Source: Pseudomonadota bacterium (GTDB lineage Bacteria > Desulfobacterota > Desulfobulbia > Desulfobulbales > Desulfocapsaceae). From it: a stretch of DNA of 64,000 bases. Positions 1 through 7,197 of this stretch are shown one piece after another. The stretch is from the NCBI GenBank assembly GCA_023412495.1, contig JAEYNP010000120.1, positions 62,001-126,000 of the forward strand, read 5' to 3'. The position numbers and the translations under genes are program-made. Each line of letters begins with the position of its first letter. Within the stretch, counting starts at the first letter, position 1. Under the pieces are notes generated by a model. It ran no database searches. It saw only the letters and a program-made list of their open reading frames with translations, and had not been told where the DNA came from.

Positions 1-302
1 TGTGCTCGGGCATGGTGCATCCGGAGTTTGTCATGGATGCCTTGTCCCAAGGCGCCGACGGAGTGATGGTCCTTGGCTGACACCTCGGCGAATGTCATTA
101 CCTGGATGGTAATTACAAAGCGATGAACCGCTCCGACATGGTAGTCGAACTGTTGGAGGATTTCGGTTATGAACCCGAGCGGTTCGGCCTCACCTGGGTG
201 TCCTCGGCCGAGCCGGACAAGTTTGTGGCGGCGGTAACCGCGATGACTGAGCGGATCAAGAAGCTGGGTCCCGTCAACAGTCAGAATGCCAGCGTGGCAT
301 AA
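1..302 (+). CDS. mvhD: MvhD-like hydrogenase delta subunit, selenoprotein, 5' partial
   Basis: This is the C-terminal 99 codons of an F420-non-reducing (methyl-viologen) hydrogenase iron-sulfur subunit, which passes electrons between MvhAG and heterodisulfide-reductase-like partners. The frame beginning at base 3 reads CSGMVHPEFVMDAL, then VMVLG-TGA-HLGECHYLDGNYKAMNR, and stops at TAA 300-302. The TGA at 78-80 sits where the family has a cysteine (GCHxGxCHY), and homology continues straight through it, so it is read as selenocysteine. A hairpin begins 17 nt after the TGA. mvhG follows after 11 nt with a good ribosome binding site. The 5' end is outside the window, so fusion to HdrA cannot be excluded. 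Confidence 0.9.
97..113 (+). promoter_or_regulatory. SECIS-like hairpin of mvhD
   Basis: A perfect 6-bp stem (ATTACC / GGTAAT) carries a 5-nt apical loop TGGAT that begins 23 nt after the last base of the in-frame TGA (78-80). Bacterial SECIS elements are stem-loops just 3' of the UGA, inside the coding region, with a G-rich apical loop that binds SelB. The same loop at the same distance occurs after the TGA of mvhA. Confidence 0.7.
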
Positions 303-313
303 AGGAGAGAGAG

Positions 314-1255
314 ATGGGTGTAACTACTGCTTTGGAGTGGCTGGGCTCCTGTTCGGGGTGCGAAATCGCCATCCTGAATATCGGCGAAGCCCTCGTGCCG
401 ATCATAACCGAGGCTCTCGACATCGTCCACGCCCCGGTACTGATGGACCACAAGTACTTCGGCCAGTGCGGCGAGGCCGTGACGCTGACTATCCCGGAGG
501 CGGTGGTCGGTATCGTCACCGGCGGGGTGAGCAATCACGAGCATCTGGAAGTGCTTGAAGAAATGAGGAAAAAATGCAAGGTGCTGATAGCCCTCGGCAC
601 CTGCGCGACCCACGGTGGGATACCTGCGCTGATGAACGGTCAGGATCGCCAGAGGAGCTGGGAAGAGGTATACCAGACTCCCACTACCGATCCGGGGGCG
701 AAAATCCCCACTGTCGAGGTTCCGGCCCCGCTGGATCGGGTCTACGCCTGCGACGAGAAGGTAAAGATCGACATGCAGCTGCCGGGCTGTCCGCCAAACC
801 CCGAGCTGATCGCCGAGGTAATCGTCTCGCTGCTCGAAAACCGGGCCCCAAATCTGCCGGGCAAGAGCGTCTGCGACACCTGCCCGACCCGTCGGGAGGG
901 TAAGGGCGAGGTGGAGAAGGTCAAGCGTTTCATCACCAACGCCACCTTCAAGCCGGGCGAGCCGATCAGCGAGATGCGCTGCCTCTTGGAGCAGGGCTAT
1001 CTGTGCATGGGTCCAGTCACCGCTGCCGGCTGCGCCAAGCGCGGAGCCCCGGCCTGCATCAGCGCCCGCGTCCCGTGTCGCGGTTGCTTCGGCCCCGTCC
1101 GCAAGGATGGCAATCAGCTGCTCGATATGATGAACGCTCTTGCCAGCAACGGCATCGACTTCAAGTCCGTGGTCGATCGCCGGTCGTTGCTGCGGTTTTC
1201 AGGAGCCCATGGAATGCTGCGGCCGGTGAAGAATCGTGCCGCCAAGGAGGAATAA
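314..1255 (+). CDS. mvhG: F420-non-reducing hydrogenase small subunit MvhG
   Basis: Small, FeS-cluster-carrying subunit of a group 3 [NiFe] hydrogenase, 313 aa, cytoplasmic (no signal peptide). The N-terminus shows the proximal-cluster motif WLGSCSGCEIAIL. More cysteines follow in GTCATHGG and LPGCPPNP, and a C-terminal ferredoxin-like set of Cys residues lies at about 190-265 (CDTCPT, CMGPVTAAGCAKRGAPAC, CRGCFGP). The start is supported by AAAGGAGAGAG just upstream. The gene lies 11 nt after mvhD and ends one base before mvhA, so the three are one operon (mvhD-G-A). The gene is complete. Confidence 0.93.
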   Translation: MGVTTALEWLGSCSGCEIAILNIGEALVPIITEALDIVHAPVLMDHKYFGQCGEAVTLTIPEAVVGIVTGGVSNHEHLEVLEEMRKKCKVLIALGTCATHGGIPALMNGQDRQRSWEEVYQTPTTDPGAKIPTVEVPAPLDRVYACDEKVKIDMQLPGCPPNPELIAEVIVSLLENRAPNLPGKSVCDTCPTRREGKGEVEKVKRFITNATFKPGEPISEMRCLLEQGYLCMGPVTAAGCAKRGAPACISARVPCRGCFGPVRKDGNQLLDMMNALASNGIDFKSVVDRRSLLRFSGAHGMLRPVKNRAAKEE

Positions 1256-1256
1256 G

Positions 1257-2705
1257 ATGGGAAAGGTATTGAATATAGCACCTGTTTCCCGCATCGAGGG
1301 GCATGCCAAGATCGCCATTCATCTGGACGATCAGGGCAATGTGCAGGATTCCTTCCTGCACATTCAGTCCCTGCGCGGGTTTGAAAAATTCATCGAGGGC
1401 CGGCCGGCGGAGGAGGTTCCCCGTATCGTCAACCGGATCTGCGGCATCTGCCCCTGGATGCACCACCTGGCCTCCAACAAGGCGGTGGACGGGGCCTTTG
1501 GCGTGACCCCGACCGAGACCGGCCATAAGCTGCGGGAAATGATCCAGGTCATGGCCCACATCAACGACAAGATCCTGCATTTCTTCTTCCTGGCCGCGCC
1601 CGATTTCGTCCTCGGACCGGCGGCAGACTATGCGGTGCGCAATGTCATCGGCGTGGTGAAGGCCGCGCCGGAGCTCGCCACCCAGGTGGTGAAGATGCGG
1701 CAGATGGGCCAGATGATGCTCGACAAGTTCGCCGGCAAGGCCATCCACCCGATCGCCGGTGTGGTCGGCGGTTTTGCCAAGCCGATGGTCGAGGAAGAGC
1801 GTCAGGAGTTGCTGGCCGGCACCCGGACCCTGCTCGATTTCGCCTGCTTCGCCCTTGATTTCGCCATCCAGAACGTCTTCTCCAAGTACATGGATGCGAT
1901 CGGTGAGCTCGGTGTGATCAAGACCGGGTTCCTCGGCACCGTGGACCGCGCCGACGGCTCGCTCCGCCTCTACGACGGAAAGCAGCGGTTGATGAAGGCG
2001 GACGGCAGCTATGTGGACTTCGAGGCCAAGGATTACACCCAGTACCTCGGTGAGCACGTCGAGCCGTGGAGCTACGGCAAGATGCCCTACGCCAAATCCT
2101 GGGATGAGGGCTTCGATATGACCCTTGCCGCGCCCAAAGGCATCTACCGGGCCAATACGCTCGCCCGGCTCAATGTCTGCGACAAGATCTCTACCCCGAA
2201 AGCCCAGGCGGCGCTGGAAGCCTTTCGGGCCTCCTTCGGCCGTCCTGCCCAGCAGACCCTGCTCTATCACTATGCCCGTCTGATCGAGCTAGTCTACGCC
2301 TGCGAGCGGACCATCGAGCTCCTCGAGTGGGAAGGCATAACGGATCCGAAGGTCCGGGCCAAGGTGGAACCGAAGGCCGGCCGTGGCGTCGGTATCGTCG
2401 AAGCCCCACGCGGAACGCTCATTCATGACTACACCACCGACGACAACGGCTGCATCGTGAAAGCCAACCTCATCGTCGGAACCACCCATAACATCGCGCC
2501 GATGAATATGAGTGTCAAGCAGGCTGCGACCACGCTCATCAAGAACGGCGTTTACAACGAAGGGTTGCTCAATCAGGTGGAGATGGCCGTCAGGGCCTAC
2601 GACCCCTGAATGTCCTGCGCCACTCACCGCCTGGATGGCGGCGTACCGGTAGCAGTAAGTATCGTGGATTCCAAGGGAAAAGAAATAGATAAATTAGTCG
2701 GCTAG
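1257..2705 (+). CDS. mvhA: [NiFeSe] F420-non-reducing hydrogenase large subunit MvhA, selenoprotein
   Basis: Catalytic Ni-Fe subunit. The start ATG 1257 follows AAGGAGGAATAAG. The N-terminal nickel motif RICGICPWMHH is present at about residue 60. The frame reaches ...RAYDP then TGA at 2607-2609, followed by MSCATHRLDGG and 20 more codons to TAG 2703-2705. Large subunits end in DPCxxCxxH, and here the first Cys codon is TGA, giving DPUMSCATH, the [NiFeSe] form. With readthrough the product is 482 aa; stopping at the TGA would remove half of the nickel ligands. The residues after His should be cut off by a maturation protease. A SECIS-like hairpin follows the TGA. A conventional gene caller would truncate this gene at 2609. 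Confidence 0.93.
2627..2641 (+). promoter_or_regulatory. SECIS-like hairpin of mvhA
   Basis: A perfect 5-bp stem CCGCC / GGCGG with apical loop TGGAT begins 18 nt after the in-frame TGA (2607-2609), so the loop starts 23 nt after it. Loop sequence and distance are identical to those of the hairpin after the mvhD TGA, while the stems differ in sequence. This is what a shared SelB recognition element should look like. Confidence 0.7.
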
Positions 2706-2756
2706 GAATCCCGGGCCGCCGCTTGGCAGATTGTGCAGGCGGCGGCAGAAAATGCG

Positions 2757-2798
2757 ACCGGAGAAATATGCATCTCCGGTCCGCTTTGTTGTTTTATT
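2757..2798 (+). terminator. Rho-independent terminator after mvhA
   Basis: An 8-bp perfect inverted repeat (ACCGGAGA at 2757-2764, TCTCCGGT at 2773-2780) is followed by a T-rich run (CTTTGTTGTTTTATTTG). It lies 50 nt after the real mvhA stop and before the small Cys protein gene, so it probably ends or attenuates the mvhDGA transcript. Confidence 0.6.
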
Positions 2799-2874
2799 TG
2801 TTGCAGATCTAGTATATACATAACGTATTCGTCTTCCCGGAGAGGGAGTAACAGACAAGAAGCAGGAGGCGACT

Positions 2875-3123
2875 ATGCCAAACACCCAGAGAGCACAGGT
2901 ACGGGCCGAAAATCCCAGCGGTGCCTGCGGTAAACTCGATCACATGACGGTGGATGAACTGAAAGCTCGAGCTGTCGGCGACGAGTTTGACGGCACCTGT
3001 CCGGCGTGCGGAAAATTCCATCTGACCAGGGCGGAGATCGAGAAGATCGAACGCGAAAAGGTCGTCGATACTGAAAGCTATAAAGAGATGAAAGCCGAGG
3101 CGGAAGCCACGGTTGCCAAGTAG
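2875..3123 (+). CDS. Small cysteine-containing protein of unknown function
   Basis: 82-aa soluble protein with start ATG 2875 behind a strong AGGAGGCGACT. I do not recognise a family. It has a conserved-looking centre GTCPACGKFHLTRAEIEKIE (CxxC plus His, zinc-knuckle-like), one more Cys near residue 20 and a charged helical C-terminus. It sits between the selenohydrogenase operon and a hypD-like gene on the same strand, so a role in hydrogenase assembly or regulation is a guess from position only. Confidence 0.7.
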   Translation: MPNTQRAQVRAENPSGACGKLDHMTVDELKARAVGDEFDGTCPACGKFHLTRAEIEKIEREKVVDTESYKEMKAEAEATVAK

Positions 3124-3190
3124 TCAGTAGCAATTACGCAATTTTCAGGGGGAGGCATCTCCACCATAAGTTTGTGTATTGTTCGGATCC

Positions 3191-3213
3191 AGGTGAAGGC
3201 TTACCCTTCACCT
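3191..3213 (+). promoter_or_regulatory. Inverted repeat just upstream of hypD-like gene
   Basis: AGGTGAAGG and CCTTCACCT form a perfect 9-bp dyad with a 5-nt loop, ending 15 nt before the chosen ATG at 3229. There is no T-run. It could be an operator or a translational hairpin. Its function is unknown. Confidence 0.4.
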
Positions 3214-3228
3214 GAGCCGAAGGGATGT

Positions 3229-4347
3229 ATGCCGATGGAAGCCGGTCACGTTGTAAAAGATTTGGAACGTCAGAACGAATTGCTCGAAGAACTGCATGAA
3301 CTTGTCGATAGGCCGATTCGCCTGATGGTGGTCTGCGGCACGCAGAACAGAGCGATCCTGAAAAGCGGCCTTCGCGAAAAACTCCCTGAAATGCTGGAAC
3401 TGGTGCCCGGACCGGGTTGCAGTGTCTGCGTCATGCCTGCCGGTCATATCGACGCCTTCGTCAAGGTGGCTACCCAGCCGATGGTGATCACTGCGGCCTG
3501 CGAGGATCTCATCAAGGTGCCCGGCAGCAAGGAATCACTCGCCAGCATTTGGAAAAAAGGGGCTCGTGTGGAGGTTATTTCCTCACCGATGGATGCCCTG
3601 GATATCGCCCGCCGCGAGCCGGAGTATACCGTGGTCTATCCGGCAGTCGGTTTCGAGGCCACTGCGCCTTCTGTCGCCGAGACGATTCTGGAGGCTGCGC
3701 GCCTCGGCATCGAAAATTTCTGCGTCTTCCCCTCGATCAGGCTCCTACCGCCGACCATTGACCTCCTCATGCTTGATCCGGATCTCAATATCCGAGGGCT
3801 GCTCTGTTCCGACCATATCAACACCATCTCCGATACAGAGGCCTACACCCAATTGGCCAAGCGGCATCATCTGAGTTGCTTCATCGGCGGGTTCGAGGTG
3901 TGCGAGATTCTGGAAGGGTTGGTGAGTCTCGTCAAACAGATCCGCAACAACGAGTCTCTCTTCGACGACACTTCGGCCTTCACCTACTCCTCAGCCGACA
4001 AACGCAAGGCTAGGAAGATGGTATCTGAAGTCTTCTTTGCCGTCGATACCGACTGGCGAGGCCTGGGCACCATCGAGCGCAGCGGGTTCGTCATCCGCGA
4101 CGAGCTATCCCTGTACGACGCCACCAAGCGGTTCAATGTCCGTTTCGAGGAAGGACAGGAATCCTGCATGTGCCAGTGCAATGCCATTATCAGCGGCCGA
4201 GGGCTGCCCCCCGACTGCCCGTCCTTCGGCATGGCATGCACGCCGCAGAATCCGATCGGCCCGTGCATGATCTCCAACGAGGGAATCTGCCACTCCTACT
4301 TCAAGTACAACGTTCCAGCTCATCGCGCCGTCCATGCCATGATCTGA
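3229..4347 (+). CDS. hypD: HypD-like hydrogenase maturation protein, divergent
   Basis: HypD holds the Fe(CN)2CO unit with HypC during [NiFe] cofactor assembly. The 372-aa product matches HypD along its length: GPGCSVC at residues 60-66, VPG, SPMDAL, WRGLG, and a C-terminal cluster region CMCQCNAI, PDCPSFGMAC, GPCMISNEG. The normally conserved CGGHTH/CGTHTH is CGTQNR here (residues 36-41), so Cys36 is kept but both histidines are lost. GPGCPVC has become GPGCSVC. Start 3229 follows GAAGGG; an upstream in-frame ATG at 3172 has no support. It is probably a paralog tied to the neighbouring Mvh hydrogenase. No other hyp gene is in the window. Confidence 0.85.
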   Translation: MPMEAGHVVKDLERQNELLEELHELVDRPIRLMVVCGTQNRAILKSGLREKLPEMLELVPGPGCSVCVMPAGHIDAFVKVATQPMVITAACEDLIKVPGSKESLASIWKKGARVEVISSPMDALDIARREPEYTVVYPAVGFEATAPSVAETILEAARLGIENFCVFPSIRLLPPTIDLLMLDPDLNIRGLLCSDHINTISDTEAYTQLAKRHHLSCFIGGFEVCEILEGLVSLVKQIRNNESLFDDTSAFTYSSADKRKARKMVSEVFFAVDTDWRGLGTIERSGFVIRDELSLYDATKRFNVRFEEGQESCMCQCNAIISGRGLPPDCPSFGMACTPQNPIGPCMISNEGICHSYFKYNVPAHRAVHAMI

Positions 4348-4671
4348 GGAAGGTGCAGCCTCGCTCCGTCGCTCTCCCGGAATTTGTTCCATCTTTATTC
4401 GGACCCCGACTATCCAAGCTGAGTCGGATCAGAACCTTCGCGAAATTCATTCATGAAGGCGCCGGTCAAATAAGATTGTCGTTCGATCGACGCACTCCTT
4501 TTCCATCGTTCTGCTCAAGAACTCGACGATCCACGTTCCCTTCGGGAATTATTTCCAGAAAACTATCGATCCTCCGTCTCCCATAGCCATTACCAATTGG
4601 ACTTTCAGATGTAAATCAGGCATGTTAGGTGTCACTTTCAACGGTGAGAGGATTATCGGCGAGGTGTACGG
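4348..4671. other. Intergenic spacer without a recognisable gene
   Basis: About 320 bases between hypD and the MauE-like gene. Short open frames here have no ribosome binding site and no recognisable product. A fragment resembling the GTACCTT...AAGGTAC palindrome family (CCTTCGCGAAATTCATTC, then GAAGG) occurs near 4436-4459. Nothing else is seen. Confidence 0.5.
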
Positions 4672-5145
4672 ATGAAAAGGAACCTCGAAAGAGAAGTTCT
4701 GCTGATGTGGGTGGACAGATTGTGCAGGTGGGGGATCGGCCTCATTTTCCTCTCGGCTGCGGTACCGAAGCTCTTCGATATAAAAGGTTTTGCGGCTGTG
4801 ATCGAGGCTTACGGCATGTTGCCTGAGCCGCTTTTGGTGCCGATTGCTGTGGTTTTGCCGATGGTGGAGATCGCTTTCGCCGTGGGACTTCTCAGGAACC
4901 GCTTCCACAGCAAGATAGGGACAGCCATCCTGCTGCTCTTCTTCATCGCCGTGCTCTCTTATGCTATCAGCCTTGGCCTCGACATCGACTGCGGCTGTTT
5001 CGGTCCGGAAGATCCCGAGAGCAGGGCCTTTCACGGCTTGAGGACTGCCCTCGTCCGGGATATCGCCATGCTTCTGCCCCTGGCCTATTCCTTCTGGTGG
5101 CACAGGAGCTCCCAACAATATTCAATTTCAAAAGGAGTGACGTGA
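4672..5145 (+). CDS. MauE/DoxX-like redox-associated membrane protein
   Basis: 157-aa membrane protein with four predicted hydrophobic segments (about residues 20-38, 53-75, 83-102, 130-148). The motif CGCFGPED between TM3 and TM4 is typical of MauE/DoxX-like proteins, which are linked to thiol-disulfide chemistry in the envelope. The TGA stop overlaps the ATG of the next gene, so the two are translationally coupled. The pairing with a periplasmic rhodanese suggests handling of sulfur or of thiol redox equivalents at the membrane. The exact reaction is unknown. Confidence 0.8.
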   Translation: MKRNLEREVLLMWVDRLCRWGIGLIFLSAAVPKLFDIKGFAAVIEAYGMLPEPLLVPIAVVLPMVEIAFAVGLLRNRFHSKIGTAILLLFFIAVLSYAISLGLDIDCGCFGPEDPESRAFHGLRTALVRDIAMLLPLAYSFWWHRSSQQYSISKGVT

Positions 5146-5666
5146 TGAAGAAGATTGCAGTTGCAGTGACGCTGGCGGCAATAGCATTTGGCGCCTCCGT
5201 GGCCTTTGGCTTCGGAACCGACAAATTCAAGGAAGAGGTGGAGAAGGAGGCGGGTGCCGTCAAGTTGGTCCGCGAGGTGGCGGACGGCGGGTACGGCCTC
5301 ATTACCACCAACGAACTGCAGGAGGCGATCAAAGCCGGTGAGAGTATGGTGATCGTCGACACCATGCCCTATGAAGACAGCTACAGAAAAGCTCACATAC
5401 CTACGGCTGTACAGTTCCTGTTTCCCATACCCGAGATGAAAGAATGGGACAGCAAGGAAACCGACGGCAAGAGCCTTGAGGAATATGAGAAGCTGCTCGG
5501 CCCCGACAAGGACAAAAAGATTGTCGTTTACTGCGGTTTCGTGAAATGCACCAGAAGCCACAACGGCGCGATCTGGGCCAAAAAACTCGGGTACGCCAAC
5601 GTCTACCGGCATCCTGGCGGGATCTACGCCTGGCGCGGGGCCGGGTACGATGTTGCGACGGAATAG
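5145..5666 (+). CDS. Exported rhodanese-like domain protein
   Basis: 173 aa. The start ATG 5145 overlaps the preceding stop (TGATG) and follows AAAAGGAGTGACG. The N-terminus is a signal peptide (KK then AIAVAVTLAAIAFGASVAFGFG-type hydrophobic core), so the protein is periplasmic or membrane-anchored. One rhodanese domain shows VIVDTMP, the Cys-loop YCGFVKCTRSHNGA and GGIYAWRGAGY near the C-terminus. The active-site loop has two cysteines spaced like CxxxxC, so it may work by thiol redox chemistry instead of simple sulfur transfer. It is an operon partner of the MauE-like protein. Confidence 0.87.
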   Translation: MKKIAVAVTLAAIAFGASVAFGFGTDKFKEEVEKEAGAVKLVREVADGGYGLITTNELQEAIKAGESMVIVDTMPYEDSYRKAHIPTAVQFLFPIPEMKEWDSKETDGKSLEEYEKLLGPDKDKKIVVYCGFVKCTRSHNGAIWAKKLGYANVYRHPGGIYAWRGAGYDVATE

Positions 5667-5696
5667 CGACAGTCACCTCACTGCTGCCGGAAAGTC

Positions 5697-5733
5697 ACGG
5701 GCGTGCGATCTGCATGGATTGCACGCCCGTTTT
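5697..5733 (+). terminator. Rho-independent terminator after rhodanese gene
   Basis: A perfect 10-bp stem, ACGGGCGTGC (5697-5706) with GCACGCCCGT (5721-5730), is followed by TTTT. It is placed 30 nt after the stop codon. Confidence 0.8.
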
Positions 5734-5747
5734 GCGTCTGCTATAAA

Positions 5748-5821
5748 GAGAGAGGACTGAGGGGAAAGGACTGAGGACTGAGAAAATCTTACCTCAGTCC
5801 TCATAGCTCAGTCCTCATCCT
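5748..5821. repeat. Heptad palindrome (GGACTGA units)
   Basis: Units of the form AGGACTGA repeat with 7-nt or near-7-nt spacing on the left, and their complement (CTCAGTCCTCA) repeats on the right, forming a long imperfect hairpin. It belongs to the same general class as the GTGCTGA heptads at 11421, 16301 and 38432. It lies between the terminator and the radical SAM gene. Confidence 0.7.
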
Positions 5822-5834
5822 TTTTACATCGAAG

Positions 5835-6992
5835 ATGCAGATGAGCCAGAAAAACTACCAGGGTTTCGAGCAAGGCCCGATCCGTCCGCCCAGCGAGGCC
5901 GGCAGTCTTCTTATCCGTATCACCCGCAACTGCCCGTGGAACCGCTGCACCTTCTGTCCGGTCTACAAGGGCCGGGATTTTTCGCTGCGGCCAGTCGAGC
6001 ATGTGCTGGAGGACATCGACCGCGTGCATCGGTACGTGGCCGCCATCAGGGAATGCTCCGCGAAAAGCGGCAGGATCTTTCCCGAGGATATCGAACGGCT
6101 CCGAGCCATGGACGGGCCGAACGACAGGGCGGCCCTGAATGCCGCCCTGAACTGGGCGCAGTCGGGGATGCGGTCGATCTTTCTGCAGGACGCCAACAGC
6201 CTCATCATCAAGCCGGAGGGATTGCTCGCCGTCCTTCGCCACCTGCAACTGCGCTTCCCCTGGACCGAGCGGATCACCTCCTACGCCAGGTCGCATACCG
6301 TCGCCCGGATCAGCGACCTGTATCTGCGCCAGATGCGCGAGGCTGGCCTTTCGCGCATCCATATCGGCATGGAGTCCGGCTCGGACAGGGTGCTAGCCAG
6401 GGTGCGCAAGGGGGTCGACAAGATGACCCACATCGAGGCCGGAAGGAAAGTCAAGCGGGCCGGGATGGAACTCTCGGAGTATATCATGCCGGGACTCGGC
6501 GGCCGCGACCTGTCGGAGGAACACGCCCGTGAGAGCGCCGATGCCCTGAATCAAATCGACCCCGATTTTATCCGCCTGAGAAGTCTGGCCGTTCCCGAGC
6601 ATGTCGAGCTTTGCGAGGAACTGCGGCGCGGCGATTTCGTGAAACTCACCGATCTCGAGACGGCCCGGGAACTCCTCCTCTTTCTGCAAACCCTCGACGG
6701 CATTACCAGCACATTGAAAAGCGACCATATCCTCAATCTTTTCGAGGACGTCGAGGGCACCTACCCGGACGACAAGGCGAGGATGGTGAAAAAAGTCACC
6801 CGCTTTCTCGACCTGGCGCCCGAAGCCCGGATGCTCTACCAGGTCGGCCGGCGGATGGGGCTTTTCCGTGGCCTGGCGGATCTTGACGATGATGAAAAAC
6901 GGCGCCACGTGGAAACCGCCTGCCGGCGCGCGGGAATAACTCCCGGCAATGTCGATGCTGCCACGGACGAGTTGATGAAGCGATTCATTTGA
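5835..6992 (+). CDS. Radical SAM protein of unknown substrate
   Basis: 385 aa. The N-terminal radical SAM barrel has the cluster motif CPWNRCTFC at about residues 34-42, which is CX4CX2C instead of the usual CX3CX2C. A GMESGSDRVL motif for SAM binding lies near residue 178. The rest looks like the Elp3/MiaB/NifB-fold catalytic domain followed by a helical tail. No B12-binding domain is visible. ATG 5835 and ATG 5841 are both possible; neither has a strong ribosome binding site (weak GAAG). It stands alone, so context gives no substrate. Confidence 0.85.
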   Translation: MQMSQKNYQGFEQGPIRPPSEAGSLLIRITRNCPWNRCTFCPVYKGRDFSLRPVEHVLEDIDRVHRYVAAIRECSAKSGRIFPEDIERLRAMDGPNDRAALNAALNWAQSGMRSIFLQDANSLIIKPEGLLAVLRHLQLRFPWTERITSYARSHTVARISDLYLRQMREAGLSRIHIGMESGSDRVLARVRKGVDKMTHIEAGRKVKRAGMELSEYIMPGLGGRDLSEEHARESADALNQIDPDFIRLRSLAVPEHVELCEELRRGDFVKLTDLETARELLLFLQTLDGITSTLKSDHILNLFEDVEGTYPDDKARMVKKVTRFLDLAPEARMLYQVGRRMGLFRGLADLDDDEKRRHVETACRRAGITPGNVDAATDELMKRFI

Positions 6993-7012
6993 AGCGTTCA
7001 GCTGTCGGCTCT

Positions 7013-7049
7013 CAGCTTTCAGGGCACAACCGCCCCACGCTGAAAGCTG
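7013..7049. repeat. Short perfect palindrome in spacer
   Basis: CAGCTTTCAG (7013-7022) and CTGAAAGCTG (7040-7049) are perfect 10-bp complements within a spacer rich in CAGCTTTCAG/CTGTCGGCTCTCAG heptad-like units. A related block (GCTGAACGCTGAGCGCTGACAGCTG) lies near 27345-27369. It may end the radical SAM transcript. Confidence 0.55.
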
Positions 7050-7197
7050 CGAACCTATACCTGGCCTGAGGGGAAATGATTGCCAGTCGCCGAAGAAATG
7101 AGTAGAATCTCAGCCCTTCGTCCGGTGGATCTCGATTAACCCTCCAGATATTTTCTTCCCCGTCTCCACCGCCGGCTCAACTCATTCCCTGCTGCTT

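Noticed and set aside
1161..2270. Long minus-strand open frame (369 codons) opposite mvhA
   Set aside because: It is the antisense of a clearly conserved hydrogenase subunit in GC-rich DNA; no ribosome binding site and a His/Gly/Arg-rich composition.
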